Positions 16,547-25,829 of a stretch of 64,000 bases of DNA are shown one piece after another. Below the pieces are notes generated by a model. It ran no database searches. It had not been told where the DNA came from and saw only the letters and a program-made list of their open reading frames with translations. Within the stretch, counting starts at the first letter, position 1, and every line of letters starts with the position of its first letter. Origin of the DNA: CAZWCE01 sp964632505 (lineage in GTDB: Bacteria; Planctomycetota; Planctomycetia; Pirellulales; Thermoguttaceae); NCBI GenBank assembly GCA_964632505.1, contig CAZWCE010000017.1, positions 1 to 64,000 on the forward strand. Direction: 5' to 3'. A program made the translations under genes and the position numbers.

Positions 16547-19210
16547 GTGACACACTTCATCCGATCCTCTCGAAAAAGTTCGTTCCGGTCCCTCCCCTCC
16601 TCGAAGCGGCCTGCTCGTTGGATTCTCTATTTTCTCTATCTGCTGGCGATGGCGATTCCGCCGACCATGCTCGCCGGATGCGGTAAGTCCCTCGAAAAGG
16701 CATCGGAAGCGAAACCGACCGCGTTGGTCGAACGGGATCCGATGGAGGATTCCAGCCGGTGGAATCCTAGCCGATGGCCGGTATTTCGAGGCTACAAGAG
16801 CCAGGGGATCGCTCCCTCGGGGAGCCCGCCGGTCAATTTCGGTCCCGAAGAAGGCGTCCTGTGGAAGACGCAGGTTCCGGGCGAAGGATATTCCTCGCCC
16901 GTGGTTTGGGACGACCGCCTTTTCCTGACCACTGCCCTGGAGACGACCGATCCGCCAACCGTCACGGTGATGTGCTACGACCGTCACAACGGCGATCTTC
17001 TTTGGAAGGACGAAATTTCCAAGGCCGAAGGGCGAACCCACGTGAAGAACGGTTACGCCTCCGCTTCGCCGGTGGTCGACGGCGAACGGGTCTACACCTT
17101 CTTCGGTCCCACCGGCCTTTTTTGCCACGACTTTTCCGGAAAGCATCTGTGGTGGGCCGATCTCGGTCGGATCCGTCACATGTGGGGCTTCGCCTCCAGT
17201 CCCATCCTCCATGAAGACAAGGTGATTCAGCTCTGCGATTCGCAATCGATCTCCTATCTCGCCGCCTTCGACAAACTCACCGGCGAAGAACTCTGGCGGA
17301 CCGATCGAACCAGCAAAGGATGCTGGACGACGCCGGTGATGGTGGAAGCGACCACCGACGGCGGAAAAAAACGCACCGAAGTGGTGGTCAACGGCGGGGG
17401 CGGCGCTTCCGGCAAGATGCGCAGTTACGATCCGGATACCGGGAAGGAACTCTGGAGTTGCGGTTCGACGAGCGAGTGGACCACCCCCACGGCTCTGATC
17501 TTCGAGGACAACGTCCTCAGCTCCAGCGGACGCAACGACAACGTCTTTTCCGTACACACCGGGGGCACCGGCAAGGTCGAAGACACCCACCGCAACTGGC
17601 TCCGCTTCGATGCCGGTCCCTACATCCCGACGCCCGTGCTCTACCGCAGTCGATTATTCATCGTCAACGACGCCAAGTACGTCACGTGCTACGACCCCGG
17701 CAACGGCGAGAAGCTCTGGCGGGGACCGCTTTCGGGAGCGTTCACGGCCAGTCCCGTCGCCGCCGACGGCCGAATCTACGCCGTCAACGAACGGGGCACG
17801 GTGTTCGTCTTCCGAGCAGAAGATTCCTTCGAGCTTCTGGCGGAAAACCGCCTCCACGAGCGAACCTATGCGACGCCCCTGGTGGTCGACGGGGATCTTC
17901 TGATCCGGACCGAGACGATGCTCTACTGCTTCGACGGCGACCCCGGTCCCGCTTCCGACGAAGCCCCTCTGGAAGTCGAGGAAACGCAGCCGGAGGAAAT
18001 CGAAGCCGAACAGAAACCGGACGAGGAAACTTCGCCGACGAACACGGAACCGGAGACTCCCGAACAAGAACCTTCCGGTTCCGACTCCGAAGAAGAGGCC
18101 GAGGCCCCCACCCCCCCCGCTAAAACCACGCCGATCCACGAGGCCGATTCGTCGAAACTCCGTGCCACCGCCGACTCCTGGCCGTTGTTCCGGGGCGATC
18201 CCAAGGCCACCGGGCACAGTCCCACCGGCATTCCCGAAAAACTGGATCTGATCTGGAAATTCACCTCCCTCGACGGTTGGTTCGAAGCGGCGCCGGTCAT
18301 CGCCGACGGAACCATCTATGTCGGCTCCTCCAACGGAAATCTCTACGCTCTCGGGCTCGACGACGGCAAGGAAAAGTGGCGATACGCGACCGAATCGAGC
18401 CTGCTCGCCCCGGCCGCCGTCAAAGAAGGGAGAGTCTTCCTGGGCGATCTCGACGGCACGTTCCACTGCGTCGAGGCGGAAGCCGGCGAGCGACTCTGGA
18501 CCTTCCAGGCCCAGGCGGAAATCAACAACAGCCCCAACTTCTTCGGTCATTATCTGATATTCGGCTCGCAGGACGGATTCCTCTACTGCCTCGACGACCG
18601 GACCGGTGAACTGCAATGGAAGTACGAAAGCGATGATCAAATCCGTTGTTTTCCGACCATCGTCGGCGATCGCACGTTCGTGGCCGGGTGCGACGGCAAG
18701 CTGCATATTCTGAATCTCGAGAACGGCTCGAAGGAGGCCCACGTCGAGTTCGGCGCGCCGACCGGTTCCACCCCGGCGGTCCTGGGCGATTCGGTCTACT
18801 TCGGTACCGAAGGCAATCAATTTCTGGCGATCGACTGGAAAGAACACGCCGTTCGCTGGGAATTCGTCAGCCCCAGAAGACAGCAGTTTCGAGGAGCGGC
18901 GGCGGTCGCCGAGGACGGCATCTTCGTCGGCTGTTTCGACAAAACCTTTTACTGCCTTGATCCGGAAAACGGCGAGATCCTCTGGTCCTATCTCACCAAG
19001 GGACGGATCGAAAGCTCACCGATCCTCGACGAGGCCCATCTCTGTTTCGGCTCCGACGACGGCAATCTCTATCTGCTCGATCGCAAGACCGGCGAACCGG
19101 TCGACCGATTCCAGACCGGCGGAAAACTGGTCGCCTCCCCGGCGGTCGCCTCCGGACGCATCGTCATCGGCGGCGACGACGGCATTCTCTACTGTTTCGG
19201 ACAAAAGTAA
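16547..19210 (+). CDS. Lipoprotein with two PQQ/BamB-type beta-propellers
   Basis: 887 residues from GTG at 16547. Reasons for this start are GGGAG seven bases upstream, a -10 box overlapping the earlier ATG, and a good lipoprotein signal: a basic region (SSKRPARW), a hydrophobic core, then the lipobox LAGC. Residues about 65-465 form a first propeller beginning WPVFRGYKSQGIAPSG. A disordered Glu/Pro/Thr linker spans about 469-528. A second propeller begins WPLFRGDPKATGHSPTG, with repeated blades such as YVGSSNGNLYALGLDDGKEK. No PQQ dehydrogenase catalytic residues are seen, so a binding or scaffold role at the outer membrane or periplasm is more likely than an enzyme. The single-propeller gene follows after 28 bases. 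Confidence 0.88.
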   Translation: MTHFIRSSRKSSFRSLPSSKRPARWILYFLYLLAMAIPPTMLAGCGKSLEKASEAKPTALVERDPMEDSSRWNPSRWPVFRGYKSQGIAPSGSPPVNFGPEEGVLWKTQVPGEGYSSPVVWDDRLFLTTALETTDPPTVTVMCYDRHNGDLLWKDEISKAEGRTHVKNGYASASPVVDGERVYTFFGPTGLFCHDFSGKHLWWADLGRIRHMWGFASSPILHEDKVIQLCDSQSISYLAAFDKLTGEELWRTDRTSKGCWTTPVMVEATTDGGKKRTEVVVNGGGGASGKMRSYDPDTGKELWSCGSTSEWTTPTALIFEDNVLSSSGRNDNVFSVHTGGTGKVEDTHRNWLRFDAGPYIPTPVLYRSRLFIVNDAKYVTCYDPGNGEKLWRGPLSGAFTASPVAADGRIYAVNERGTVFVFRAEDSFELLAENRLHERTYATPLVVDGDLLIRTETMLYCFDGDPGPASDEAPLEVEETQPEEIEAEQKPDEETSPTNTEPETPEQEPSGSDSEEEAEAPTPPAKTTPIHEADSSKLRATADSWPLFRGDPKATGHSPTGIPEKLDLIWKFTSLDGWFEAAPVIADGTIYVGSSNGNLYALGLDDGKEKWRYATESSLLAPAAVKEGRVFLGDLDGTFHCVEAEAGERLWTFQAQAEINNSPNFFGHYLIFGSQDGFLYCLDDRTGELQWKYESDDQIRCFPTIVGDRTFVAGCDGKLHILNLENGSKEAHVEFGAPTGSTPAVLGDSVYFGTEGNQFLAIDWKEHAVRWEFVSPRRQQFRGAAAVAEDGIFVGCFDKTFYCLDPENGEILWSYLTKGRIESSPILDEAHLCFGSDDGNLYLLDRKTGEPVDRFQTGGKLVASPAVASGRIVIGGDDGILYCFGQK

Positions 19211-19238
19211 TTCCCCCTGAACACTCGGAGACACCTCC

Positions 19239-20492
19239 ATGAAGAAAACCCATCTCTCTTTGATTATAATCCTCTTGCTCCTGACCAGCTCCGCCGCCGA
19301 CTGGCCGCAGTACCTCGGCCCGGAACGCAACGGCATTTCCCCGGAAACGGACCTCGCCCAGAGCTGGCCCGAATCGGGACCGAAAATCCTCTGGGAAGTA
19401 CCGCTGGGCGAAGGCTTCGCCGCTCCGGCGATCGCCGACGGGAAGGCTTATCTGCTCGATCGCGTTGACGACGAGCAGGACGTCTTCCGCTGCTACGATC
19501 TGCAAACCGGAAGGGAACTCTGGAACTACGCTTACGAGGCGCCCGGCAAGTTCTCCTTCAACGGTTCCCGCGCCGTCCCGACGATCGAAGCTCGGTTCGC
19601 CTACACCGTCGGCCCCATGGGACATATGTACTGTTTCGATCTGGAAAAAGAGGAGCCGGTCTGGAACGTCCAACTGCTTGAAGCGTTCGACGCAAAGCTG
19701 CCGAACTGGGTCGTTGCCCAATTACCGACGATTTACGGCGATACGGTCGTCGTGGCCCCGCAGGGAGCCGAGGGAGGCGTGGTCGCGTTGGATAAGAAGA
19801 CCGGCGAGACGGTCTGGGCATCCCGCCCACTCGAGGGCGCCCAGGGCTATGTTTCTCCGAACCTGATCACGCTCGACGGCGTCGATCAGTTCGTCATGCT
19901 TTCGGCCGGCAAGGGCGACAACCGAGGCGAGGTCGTCTCTTTCGACGCCGAGACGGGCGAAACTCTCTGGTCCTACGACGGTTACCAGAACAAGATCCCC
20001 ATCACACCGGTCATTCAACTCCCCGAGAATCGGGTGCTCGTCAGTGGCGGGTATGACGCCGGGGCGGTCATGCTTCGGGTAACGCCGGCGGAAGGAGCGT
20101 GGGAGGTCGAGGAACTCTTCGCCACCGACAAATGGAATTGCCAGATCCACCCGCCCATCTTTTACCAGGGCCATCTTTACATGAACAGCAACAGCAATTC
20201 CGACCGCGACGGCTTGATGTGCGCCACACTCGACGGCCAAATTCTTTGGGAAACCGGCAGCCGTCCGAACTTCGAACGCGGCGGGCTCATCCTCGCCGAT
20301 GGTCGAATCTTCAACCTCGAAGGCGATCGCGGCATCCTGCATCTGATCGAACCCAGCCCCGAGGAATTCAAGGACCTCGCCTCGGTGGATCTCGACCTGA
20401 CCAACAAGGCCTGGGGCCCCTTGGCCCTTTCCGAAGGCAAACTCCTGGTCCGCGACCAGGAAAAGATGCTCTGCCTCGAGGTCTCCGAGTGA
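19239..20492 (+). CDS. Secreted PQQ-type beta-propeller protein
   Basis: 417 residues. The N-terminus (MKKTHLSLIIILLLLTSSAA) is a signal peptide without a lipobox. The mature chain begins DWPQYLGPERNGISPE, the usual opening of planctomycete propeller proteins. Blade motifs recur (for example AYLLDRV, YDLQTGRELWNY, YCFDLEKEEPVWNVQL). One propeller fills the protein. It lies 28 bases after the two-propeller lipoprotein and is followed by a terminator, so the two form an operon. A dehydrogenase role is not supported by any visible active-site motif; ligand or protein binding in the periplasm is inferred. Confidence 0.87.
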   Translation: MKKTHLSLIIILLLLTSSAADWPQYLGPERNGISPETDLAQSWPESGPKILWEVPLGEGFAAPAIADGKAYLLDRVDDEQDVFRCYDLQTGRELWNYAYEAPGKFSFNGSRAVPTIEARFAYTVGPMGHMYCFDLEKEEPVWNVQLLEAFDAKLPNWVVAQLPTIYGDTVVVAPQGAEGGVVALDKKTGETVWASRPLEGAQGYVSPNLITLDGVDQFVMLSAGKGDNRGEVVSFDAETGETLWSYDGYQNKIPITPVIQLPENRVLVSGGYDAGAVMLRVTPAEGAWEVEELFATDKWNCQIHPPIFYQGHLYMNSNSNSDRDGLMCATLDGQILWETGSRPNFERGGLILADGRIFNLEGDRGILHLIEPSPEEFKDLASVDLDLTNKAWGPLALSEGKLLVRDQEKMLCLEVSE

Positions 20493-20511
20493 TCAATAAT
20501 CCACAACCCAC

Positions 20512-20534
20512 GGCACGGGCTTCCCGTGCCTTTT
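20512..20534 (+). terminator. Intrinsic terminator of the propeller operon
   Basis: GGCACGGG pairs perfectly with CCCGTGCC around a three-base loop, followed by TTTT. It lies 20 bases after the stop. Confidence 0.8.
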
Positions 20535-20668
20535 CATGCGAAAAGAATCCGCAGAAACTGGAATTCTTTCCATCCACCCGCTACGATGACGTGCGGAGCT
20601 ATGAGGTTTCCGGAAGACGTCATCCCATGGAATTCCTCGATAAGAAACCCATGAACAAGGAGAAAACG

Positions 20669-22714
20669 ATGAGAAAAACATGCTGGACGCTGGCATCGAT
20701 GCTCTTTTTCGCACTGACCGCCACCTTCGCTCCGGCGGAAACCATCTCTCTCGACACCCTGCTCTCGGAGATGGTCGACCGGAGCACGCTGGCGGAGTTT
20801 CCCGAGCCGAGTTACTTCTGCCGTCAGGCGAGCAGTTACGATCGGGGGGCGAAAAGCCCCGAGGAGAACTGGTTCGCCAACAACGACCGTTCCTTCTTCG
20901 TTCGCAAGGAGACGAACCAGGGCCGTGAAGAGTGGGTCATGATGGACGTCGAGGGTCCGGGGGCCATCGTCCGCTGGTGGGTCACGGCGCCGAAGTACGT
21001 CGGGACGATCCGTATCTATCTCGACGGTGCCGAAGAGCCGGTCATCGCCGCGAAAGTCGACGAACTGATCGGTGGCGACGCGCTGGTCGGTGCCCCGCTC
21101 TCGGAGGAGAACGCCCGGGGACGCAATCTCTACCTCCCCATCCCCTACGCGAAACACTGCAAGGTGACCTTCGATCGACCGAACTTCCAGGATACCAAAA
21201 AACCGGAGGATCTGCTCTATTATCAGATCAACTACCGCACCTATGAAAACGGTACGCAGGTGGAGCCGTTCACGCACCAGACGCTCGAGAAACTCAGCGG
21301 CAAAATCGAGAAGACGCAAAAGCTCCTGTCGGGGGAAGTGAACGTCCTTCAGCCGAAGGTGATCGGGCCGGCCGGCTCGTTCCACAGCCGGCTTTCCTAC
21401 CCGACGGGTCGCCAAATCGCTCCGCAGATCAAGCTCCGCGGCCGCGCGGCGGTGAGCCATCTCGAGTTGAAGCTCCAAGCCGACGACATGACTCAGGCTA
21501 CCCGCAGCACGATCTTGAAAATCGATTTCGACGGAAAGAACACCGTCTGGTGCCCGGTGGGCGACTTTTTCGGCAGCGGCGTGGGCATCAATCCCTTCAA
21601 AGACTGGTACCGCACCGTCGAGGAAGACGGAAAGATGCACAGCCGGTGGGTGATGCCGTTCCGGGAAAGTTGCGACATCGCCGTGATCAATCTCGACAAG
21701 CAACAGGACGTGGAGGTGGACCTCCGGGTGCAGTCGATTCCTTGGCAGTGGGACGACCGTTCCATGTACTTCCACGCCGGATGGCGGCAGGACCGTCGCA
21801 TCGAGAGCGCCGGCGGCACCGGCGCCATGGATTGGAACTACATCACCCTCGAGGGCAAGGGAACCTTCGTCGGCGATACGCTCTCGGTCCTGAATCGCAC
21901 GAAGGCCTGGTGGGGCGAAGGCGATGAAAAAATCTACATCGACGGCGAAGCATTCCCCTCCCACTTCGGGACCGGCACCGAGGACTACTACGGCTACGCC
22001 TGGTGCACGCCGGAGTTCTTCGAATCGCCGTTCCATGCCCAACCCCGCGCCGAGGGCCCTGGCAATTACGGACATACGACCAACTCCCGCGTCCGTCTGC
22101 TCGACGACATCCCCTTCACCGAATCGCTCCGCGTCGACATGGAGGTCTGGCACTGGGCGACGGTCGAAATCGACTACGCCGTGGCCACCTACTGGTATGC
22201 CCGCCCCGGAACGACCGCCAACCTCCCCCCGCTGAAGGAGAACATCGAAGAGGCGACGGCCGAGGTCGTCTACGATACGCCGTTCGAGATCAATATCCCC
22301 GGCTTCAAGATCGAAAAGGAACCGGCCGGCAGCCTCTCGGTCCAAAAAATGACGCGAAGCTTCGGCGAAGGCTGGAACCAGGGCGATCAGCTCTGGTGGC
22401 GTGAGGGAAAACCGGGCAATGTTCTGGAGATCGTCAAAGAGGTCGAGAAAGCGGGACCGAAACGTCTGATCGTGGAGCTGACCAAAGCCCGCGATTACGC
22501 GATCGTCCAGTTCCTGCTCGACAACAAACCGATCGGCGAACCGATCGACCTGTACAATCCGGAAGTCATCCCCACCGGAGAAATCGACCTGGGAACGTTC
22601 GACTTGAGTGCGGGCGAGCATACCGTCGGCGTGAAGATCCTCGGCAAGAATAAAAAGGCCGATCCGTCGTTCATGGTCGGCATCGACCGCATCCGACTGG
22701 CTCCCGAGAAGTAG
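20669..22714 (+). CDS. DUF2961 / GH172-family secreted protein
   Basis: 681 residues. The ATG at 20669 has AAGGAG seven bases upstream and starts a signal peptide (MRKTCWTLASMLFFALTAT, cleaved near AET). The DUF2961 block spans roughly residues 30-520, with FPEPSYFCRQASSYDR, then EGPGAIVRWWVTAP, and the hallmark HFGTGTEDYYGYAW near residue 431. This family is now glycoside hydrolase family 172; characterised members cleave alpha-fructofuranosides or arabinofuranosides, with the Glu of the GTEDY motif implicated in catalysis. The substrate here is unknown. The last 150 residues look like a beta-sandwich carbohydrate-binding type domain. It is framed by terminators and appears monocistronic. 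Confidence 0.88.
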   Translation: MRKTCWTLASMLFFALTATFAPAETISLDTLLSEMVDRSTLAEFPEPSYFCRQASSYDRGAKSPEENWFANNDRSFFVRKETNQGREEWVMMDVEGPGAIVRWWVTAPKYVGTIRIYLDGAEEPVIAAKVDELIGGDALVGAPLSEENARGRNLYLPIPYAKHCKVTFDRPNFQDTKKPEDLLYYQINYRTYENGTQVEPFTHQTLEKLSGKIEKTQKLLSGEVNVLQPKVIGPAGSFHSRLSYPTGRQIAPQIKLRGRAAVSHLELKLQADDMTQATRSTILKIDFDGKNTVWCPVGDFFGSGVGINPFKDWYRTVEEDGKMHSRWVMPFRESCDIAVINLDKQQDVEVDLRVQSIPWQWDDRSMYFHAGWRQDRRIESAGGTGAMDWNYITLEGKGTFVGDTLSVLNRTKAWWGEGDEKIYIDGEAFPSHFGTGTEDYYGYAWCTPEFFESPFHAQPRAEGPGNYGHTTNSRVRLLDDIPFTESLRVDMEVWHWATVEIDYAVATYWYARPGTTANLPPLKENIEEATAEVVYDTPFEINIPGFKIEKEPAGSLSVQKMTRSFGEGWNQGDQLWWREGKPGNVLEIVKEVEKAGPKRLIVELTKARDYAIVQFLLDNKPIGEPIDLYNPEVIPTGEIDLGTFDLSAGEHTVGVKILGKNKKADPSFMVGIDRIRLAPEK

Positions 22715-22749
22715 TTTGCCGCGAGAGCGAGTCGAGCGAAGCGCATCGA

Positions 22750-22775
22750 AAAGGGCCCTCTCGGGGGCCCTTTCC
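22750..22775. terminator. Intrinsic terminator, possibly bidirectional
   Basis: AAAGGGCCC pairs with GGGCCCTTT around a six-base loop. A is on the left arm and T on the right, so it can serve the GH172 gene and the convergent anti-sigma gene. Confidence 0.7.
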
Positions 22776-22814
22776 TTGTGCGCTCAAAAAATATTGCGAT
22801 GCGATCCGGTACGA

Positions 22815-23708
22815 TCATTCCTGCTCGGAAATGCCGGGATAGTCGACCTCCAGGTGGTCGATCGGCACGACCAGATAACGACCATCGCCGAGGGAGATCA
22901 TCAACCGCGGATACTTCTGGATTTTGTGGGAGGTCAAGGAAGACGGCGGCAGATGGAAATCATCCGGACCGAAGAGCGTGGAAAAGCCGTCGTGTCGGGT
23001 CGGGGGAAAGGTTTCCGTCTCGTAGCACGGGATATGGATCTCCTGACCGCCGTTTTCGGGAGATTTAAGCGTCACCTGTTGCCAGGGATCGACGCGTGCC
23101 TCCACCGGATCGGGGCCGAAGGGCGCACGGCGATAATCGACGCTCGGAGGCTGTTTTTCAGTTTGCCCGTTCTCCGACGGCCTCTTCGCGTCCTCGGTTC
23201 CGGCGATCGTCGTTCCGCCCGGCCCAACCGGCGAGATATTCATGCCTTCCTTCATCAAAAAACCGAGAAAAATGGCGAGCACAAACCCCGCGGCCATCGC
23301 CACCGGAGTCTTCCATTTGCGGAGCGCCGAAGATCCGGAAGGGGAATTGAAATCACGGGTCGTCTTGTCGGCCTCGGCATGAGGCGTCTGCTCTTGGGCC
23401 TCGGGGATCTCGAGCCGCTCCTGCACTCCCGGCGGCTTATCGTCCAGCAGGTCCTCGCCCAGGGAGGCGAAAAGGACCGATGACCTCGTCTCGTCATCGC
23501 CTTGGGGGGTGTCTTTCGATGCTCCTCCCAGACATTCCTGCCAGCACTGCGATTCCAGAAAGGCGATCGCGCATTGACGCCAGCCATCCGGAATATGATC
23601 CAATCGGAGCAACAGCTCACGGCGTTCCGATTCGCTCAACTCGCCATCGACCAACAGATCGAGCAAAATGGGCGAAATGTCCGAAGGGTCCGAGTGGTTT
23701 TGTTTCAT
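22815..23708 (-). CDS. Membrane-anchored anti-sigma factor-like protein
   Basis: 297 residues. It starts inside the stop of the sigma factor gene (ATGA overlap, 23705-23708), so translation is coupled. The N-terminal 60 residues are helical (LLDLLVDGELSESERRELLL), the usual anti-sigma pattern, but the HxxxCxxC zinc motif is missing. A single membrane helix (VAMAAGFVLAIFLGFL) lies near residue 145. The periplasmic part (about 165-297) has no recognised domain; it ends LISLGDGRYLVVPIDHLEVD. It should hold the partner ECF sigma factor at the membrane until released. That role is inferred from position and topology. Confidence 0.82.
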   Translation of the reverse strand: MKQNHSDPSDISPILLDLLVDGELSESERRELLLRLDHIPDGWRQCAIAFLESQCWQECLGGASKDTPQGDDETRSSVLFASLGEDLLDDKPPGVQERLEIPEAQEQTPHAEADKTTRDFNSPSGSSALRKWKTPVAMAAGFVLAIFLGFLMKEGMNISPVGPGGTTIAGTEDAKRPSENGQTEKQPPSVDYRRAPFGPDPVEARVDPWQQVTLKSPENGGQEIHIPCYETETFPPTRHDGFSTLFGPDDFHLPPSSLTSHKIQKYPRLMISLGDGRYLVVPIDHLEVDYPGISEQE

Positions 23709-24319
23709 GGCTCTTCCGCAATCGTGGTATCGGCGGTTAGTTCATCCCGCAGTCGTTTTCGGGCACGATGGAGTCGGGCCTGGACCGCGGAAACGCTCGT
23801 TCCCAAACGATCCGCGATTCCCCGATAGCTCCATCCATGGGCATATTTGAGCATCAACATTTCGGCATCGCGCTTCGGCAAGCGCTGCATCGCCTGCTGC
23901 ACATGTTCCCGGCGTTCTTCAAGCAGGAGTTGGTTGAGAGGATCGCTTTCGCGCTGCTGTGATTCACGCGGCTCATAGTATTCGACATACCGATCGACCA
24001 TTTTGCGACGGCGGCCCATCTTTCTCCGGTACATCAGCGATTGCATGACGGCAATCCGATAGAGCCAGGGGGCCACCTTCGCAGGATCTTGGATCGGGGC
24101 CTTCTGCCGAACGGCCGCCATGGAAACCTCCTGCCAGACTTCGTCCACCGCCTGGGGTTCTCCCAAGCGCGCGCCGATGATCGTCTTCAGCCACTGCTCA
24201 TGCTCCCGCAGGGCCTTCTCCCAATCGATTTTCGGCGTCTCACCTCCCGAACGATTCTCGACTTCCGTCGGCTCTTCGGTGGTGAGGGGCTCGGTCATAC
24301 TCTTGGAGTCTTTACTCAT
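23705..24319 (-). CDS. ECF-type RNA polymerase sigma factor
   Basis: 204 residues from ATG at 24319, with AGGA five bases upstream. The frame is open farther upstream, but that part is not protein-like. Region 2 is seen in the stretch EVWQEVSMAAVRQKAPIQDP followed by VAPWLYRIAVMQSLMYRR. Region 4 is clear as AEMLMLKYAHGWSYRGIADR, then LGTSVSAVQARLHRARKRLR. A Lys/Arg-rich linker joins them. The downstream coupled gene encodes its likely anti-sigma factor. ECF factors of this sort are very numerous in planctomycetes. The regulon and the signal cannot be seen from sequence. Confidence 0.92.
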   Translation of the reverse strand: MSKDSKSMTEPLTTEEPTEVENRSGGETPKIDWEKALREHEQWLKTIIGARLGEPQAVDEVWQEVSMAAVRQKAPIQDPAKVAPWLYRIAVMQSLMYRRKMGRRRKMVDRYVEYYEPRESQQRESDPLNQLLLEERREHVQQAMQRLPKRDAEMLMLKYAHGWSYRGIADRLGTSVSAVQARLHRARKRLRDELTADTTIAEEP

Positions 24320-24679
24320 ACGTTCCTGCGTACTGGCTCCTGCTTTCGCGAAGATGGTTGCCGAGAAGCATCCCACTGTTGCGAAAAAAAAGAAAAAGGG
24401 AGGGTCCTTTCCTAATCTTGCGGTGCAGTATACCCCCAAAAGGAACCTTTCGTCAAAGGAGGCCCGGCGGATCTTTTCGGCAAGCAAGCCGATCCGGCGG
24501 CCACGTTCCCACCTCGGAAGAAGCTCCTTCTGGAGTATAGCTTGCCCGAAAAACAATTCTCTCGGCCGGTTCGGAGGAAAAAGTGCGTCAGCGGAGTGGG
24601 CAAACGTCGCGAAAAGCATTATGATCGATACAGCATACTGGAATCCATCGATCCCTCCAAGGAATTGGCTTGATTACGC
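24320..24679. other. Divergent intergenic region
   Basis: 360 bases between the sigma factor and the glycosyltransferase. It contains an A-run at 24377-24396, with no clear promoter that I could place and no RNA recognised. An ECF autoregulatory promoter may lie here but needs its own consensus. Confidence 0.4.
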
Positions 24680-25816
24680 ATGAAAAAGAGGATTCTTCAG
24701 ATCATTCCCACCCTTGATCGGTGTGGGGCGGAAAAACAGATGACCCTGCTGGCCACCCGACTTCCCTGGGAGGAGTTCGACGTCTCGGTGGCGGTGTTGA
24801 CCCGAACCGGCCCGCTGGAAGCCCCCCTCCTTGAGGCGGGAATCCCCCTCCATTTCGTCCGCAAACGGGGGAAAGTCGACCCGGTCGCCTATTTTCGCCT
24901 CAAAGCCCTCATCGCGCGGGAGCAGCCGCACCTGGTGCACACTTGGATTTTCGCGGCCAACGCCTACGGGCGAGCGGCGGCTCGGGCCTGCGGGGTCCCG
25001 AAAATCGTCGCGGCGGAGCGTTGCGTGGACCCTTGGAAACGCCAACCTCATTTCTGGATCGACCACCATTTGGCCCGTTGCACCGACCGCTTCGTCACCA
25101 ACAGCAGCGGCGTGGTCGATTTCTACGCCAGAAACGGCATTCCTTCGGACCGGTTCTCCATCATTCCCAATGGAGTCGCTCCGGTGAAGGTTACCGATTC
25201 ATCGCGGAAAGAACACCGGGAGTCCGTCTGTCGAGAACTCCGGATCGCCCCGGAGAATCTGATCATCGGCATGGTCGCGCGGCTCTGGCCCCAGAAGCGG
25301 ATCAAGGAAGCGATCTGGGCCGCGGATCAGATGAAATTCTCCGAAATGTCGTTTCACTTGATCATCGTCGGCGACGGTCCCGAGCGTGCGCGGCTTCTGC
25401 GTTACCGCGATGAGGTCAGGATTCGCGATCGCGTGCATTTCCTCGGCGAGCGCGACGATGTCTCCAGGCTGATGCAAGCGTTCGATCTGCTCTGGTGTAC
25501 CAGCGCGTACGAAGGGCAATCGAACGCGATCATGGAGGCGATGGCCCACGGCGTGCCGGTTTTGGCGACCGACATCCCCGGGAATCGGGACCTGGTCGTC
25601 GATGGAGAAACCGGCTACTTGATCGAGACTTTCGGAGAAGACTTCCGGCGCCGACGCACCCGGTTCGCCCAGCAGACCCATCACCTGCTACAAAACGAGG
25701 AGTTGCGGAAATCGCTATCCCGGGCGGCGATGCAGCGAATGCGCGAACAGTTTTCGATCGAGCAGATGGTCGATCGGTACGCCGATTTCTACCGGTCGCT
25801 CCTCGACGAATCATGA
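24680..25816 (+). CDS. GT4-family glycosyltransferase
   Basis: 378 residues of GT-B fold, similar to the WaaG/PimA-like glycosyltransferases (family GT4), which transfer a sugar from a nucleotide sugar. The N-terminal lobe starts ILQIIPTLDRCGAEKQ, with the acceptor-side Gly/Ala loop, and HLVHTWIFAANAYGR follows. The C-terminal lobe has NLIIGMVARLWPQKRIKEAI (phosphate-binding region) and the EX7E motif EGQSNAIMEAM near residue 280. The end carries FSIEQMVDRYADFYRSLL. No signal peptide is present; it is cytoplasmic or peripheral. The acceptor could be a polysaccharide or lipid; it cannot be told. It ends 13 bases from the convergent TolC-type gene. Confidence 0.9.
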   Translation: MKKRILQIIPTLDRCGAEKQMTLLATRLPWEEFDVSVAVLTRTGPLEAPLLEAGIPLHFVRKRGKVDPVAYFRLKALIAREQPHLVHTWIFAANAYGRAAARACGVPKIVAAERCVDPWKRQPHFWIDHHLARCTDRFVTNSSGVVDFYARNGIPSDRFSIIPNGVAPVKVTDSSRKEHRESVCRELRIAPENLIIGMVARLWPQKRIKEAIWAADQMKFSEMSFHLIIVGDGPERARLLRYRDEVRIRDRVHFLGERDDVSRLMQAFDLLWCTSAYEGQSNAIMEAMAHGVPVLATDIPGNRDLVVDGETGYLIETFGEDFRRRRTRFAQQTHHLLQNEELRKSLSRAAMQRMREQFSIEQMVDRYADFYRSLLDES

Positions 25817-25829
25817 CGGTCGATTCCCG

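Noticed and set aside
20534..22621. Leftward open frame of about 695 codons opposite the GH172 gene
   Set aside because: An antisense frame kept open by codon bias; rich in Arg, Asp and Val, with no family features.
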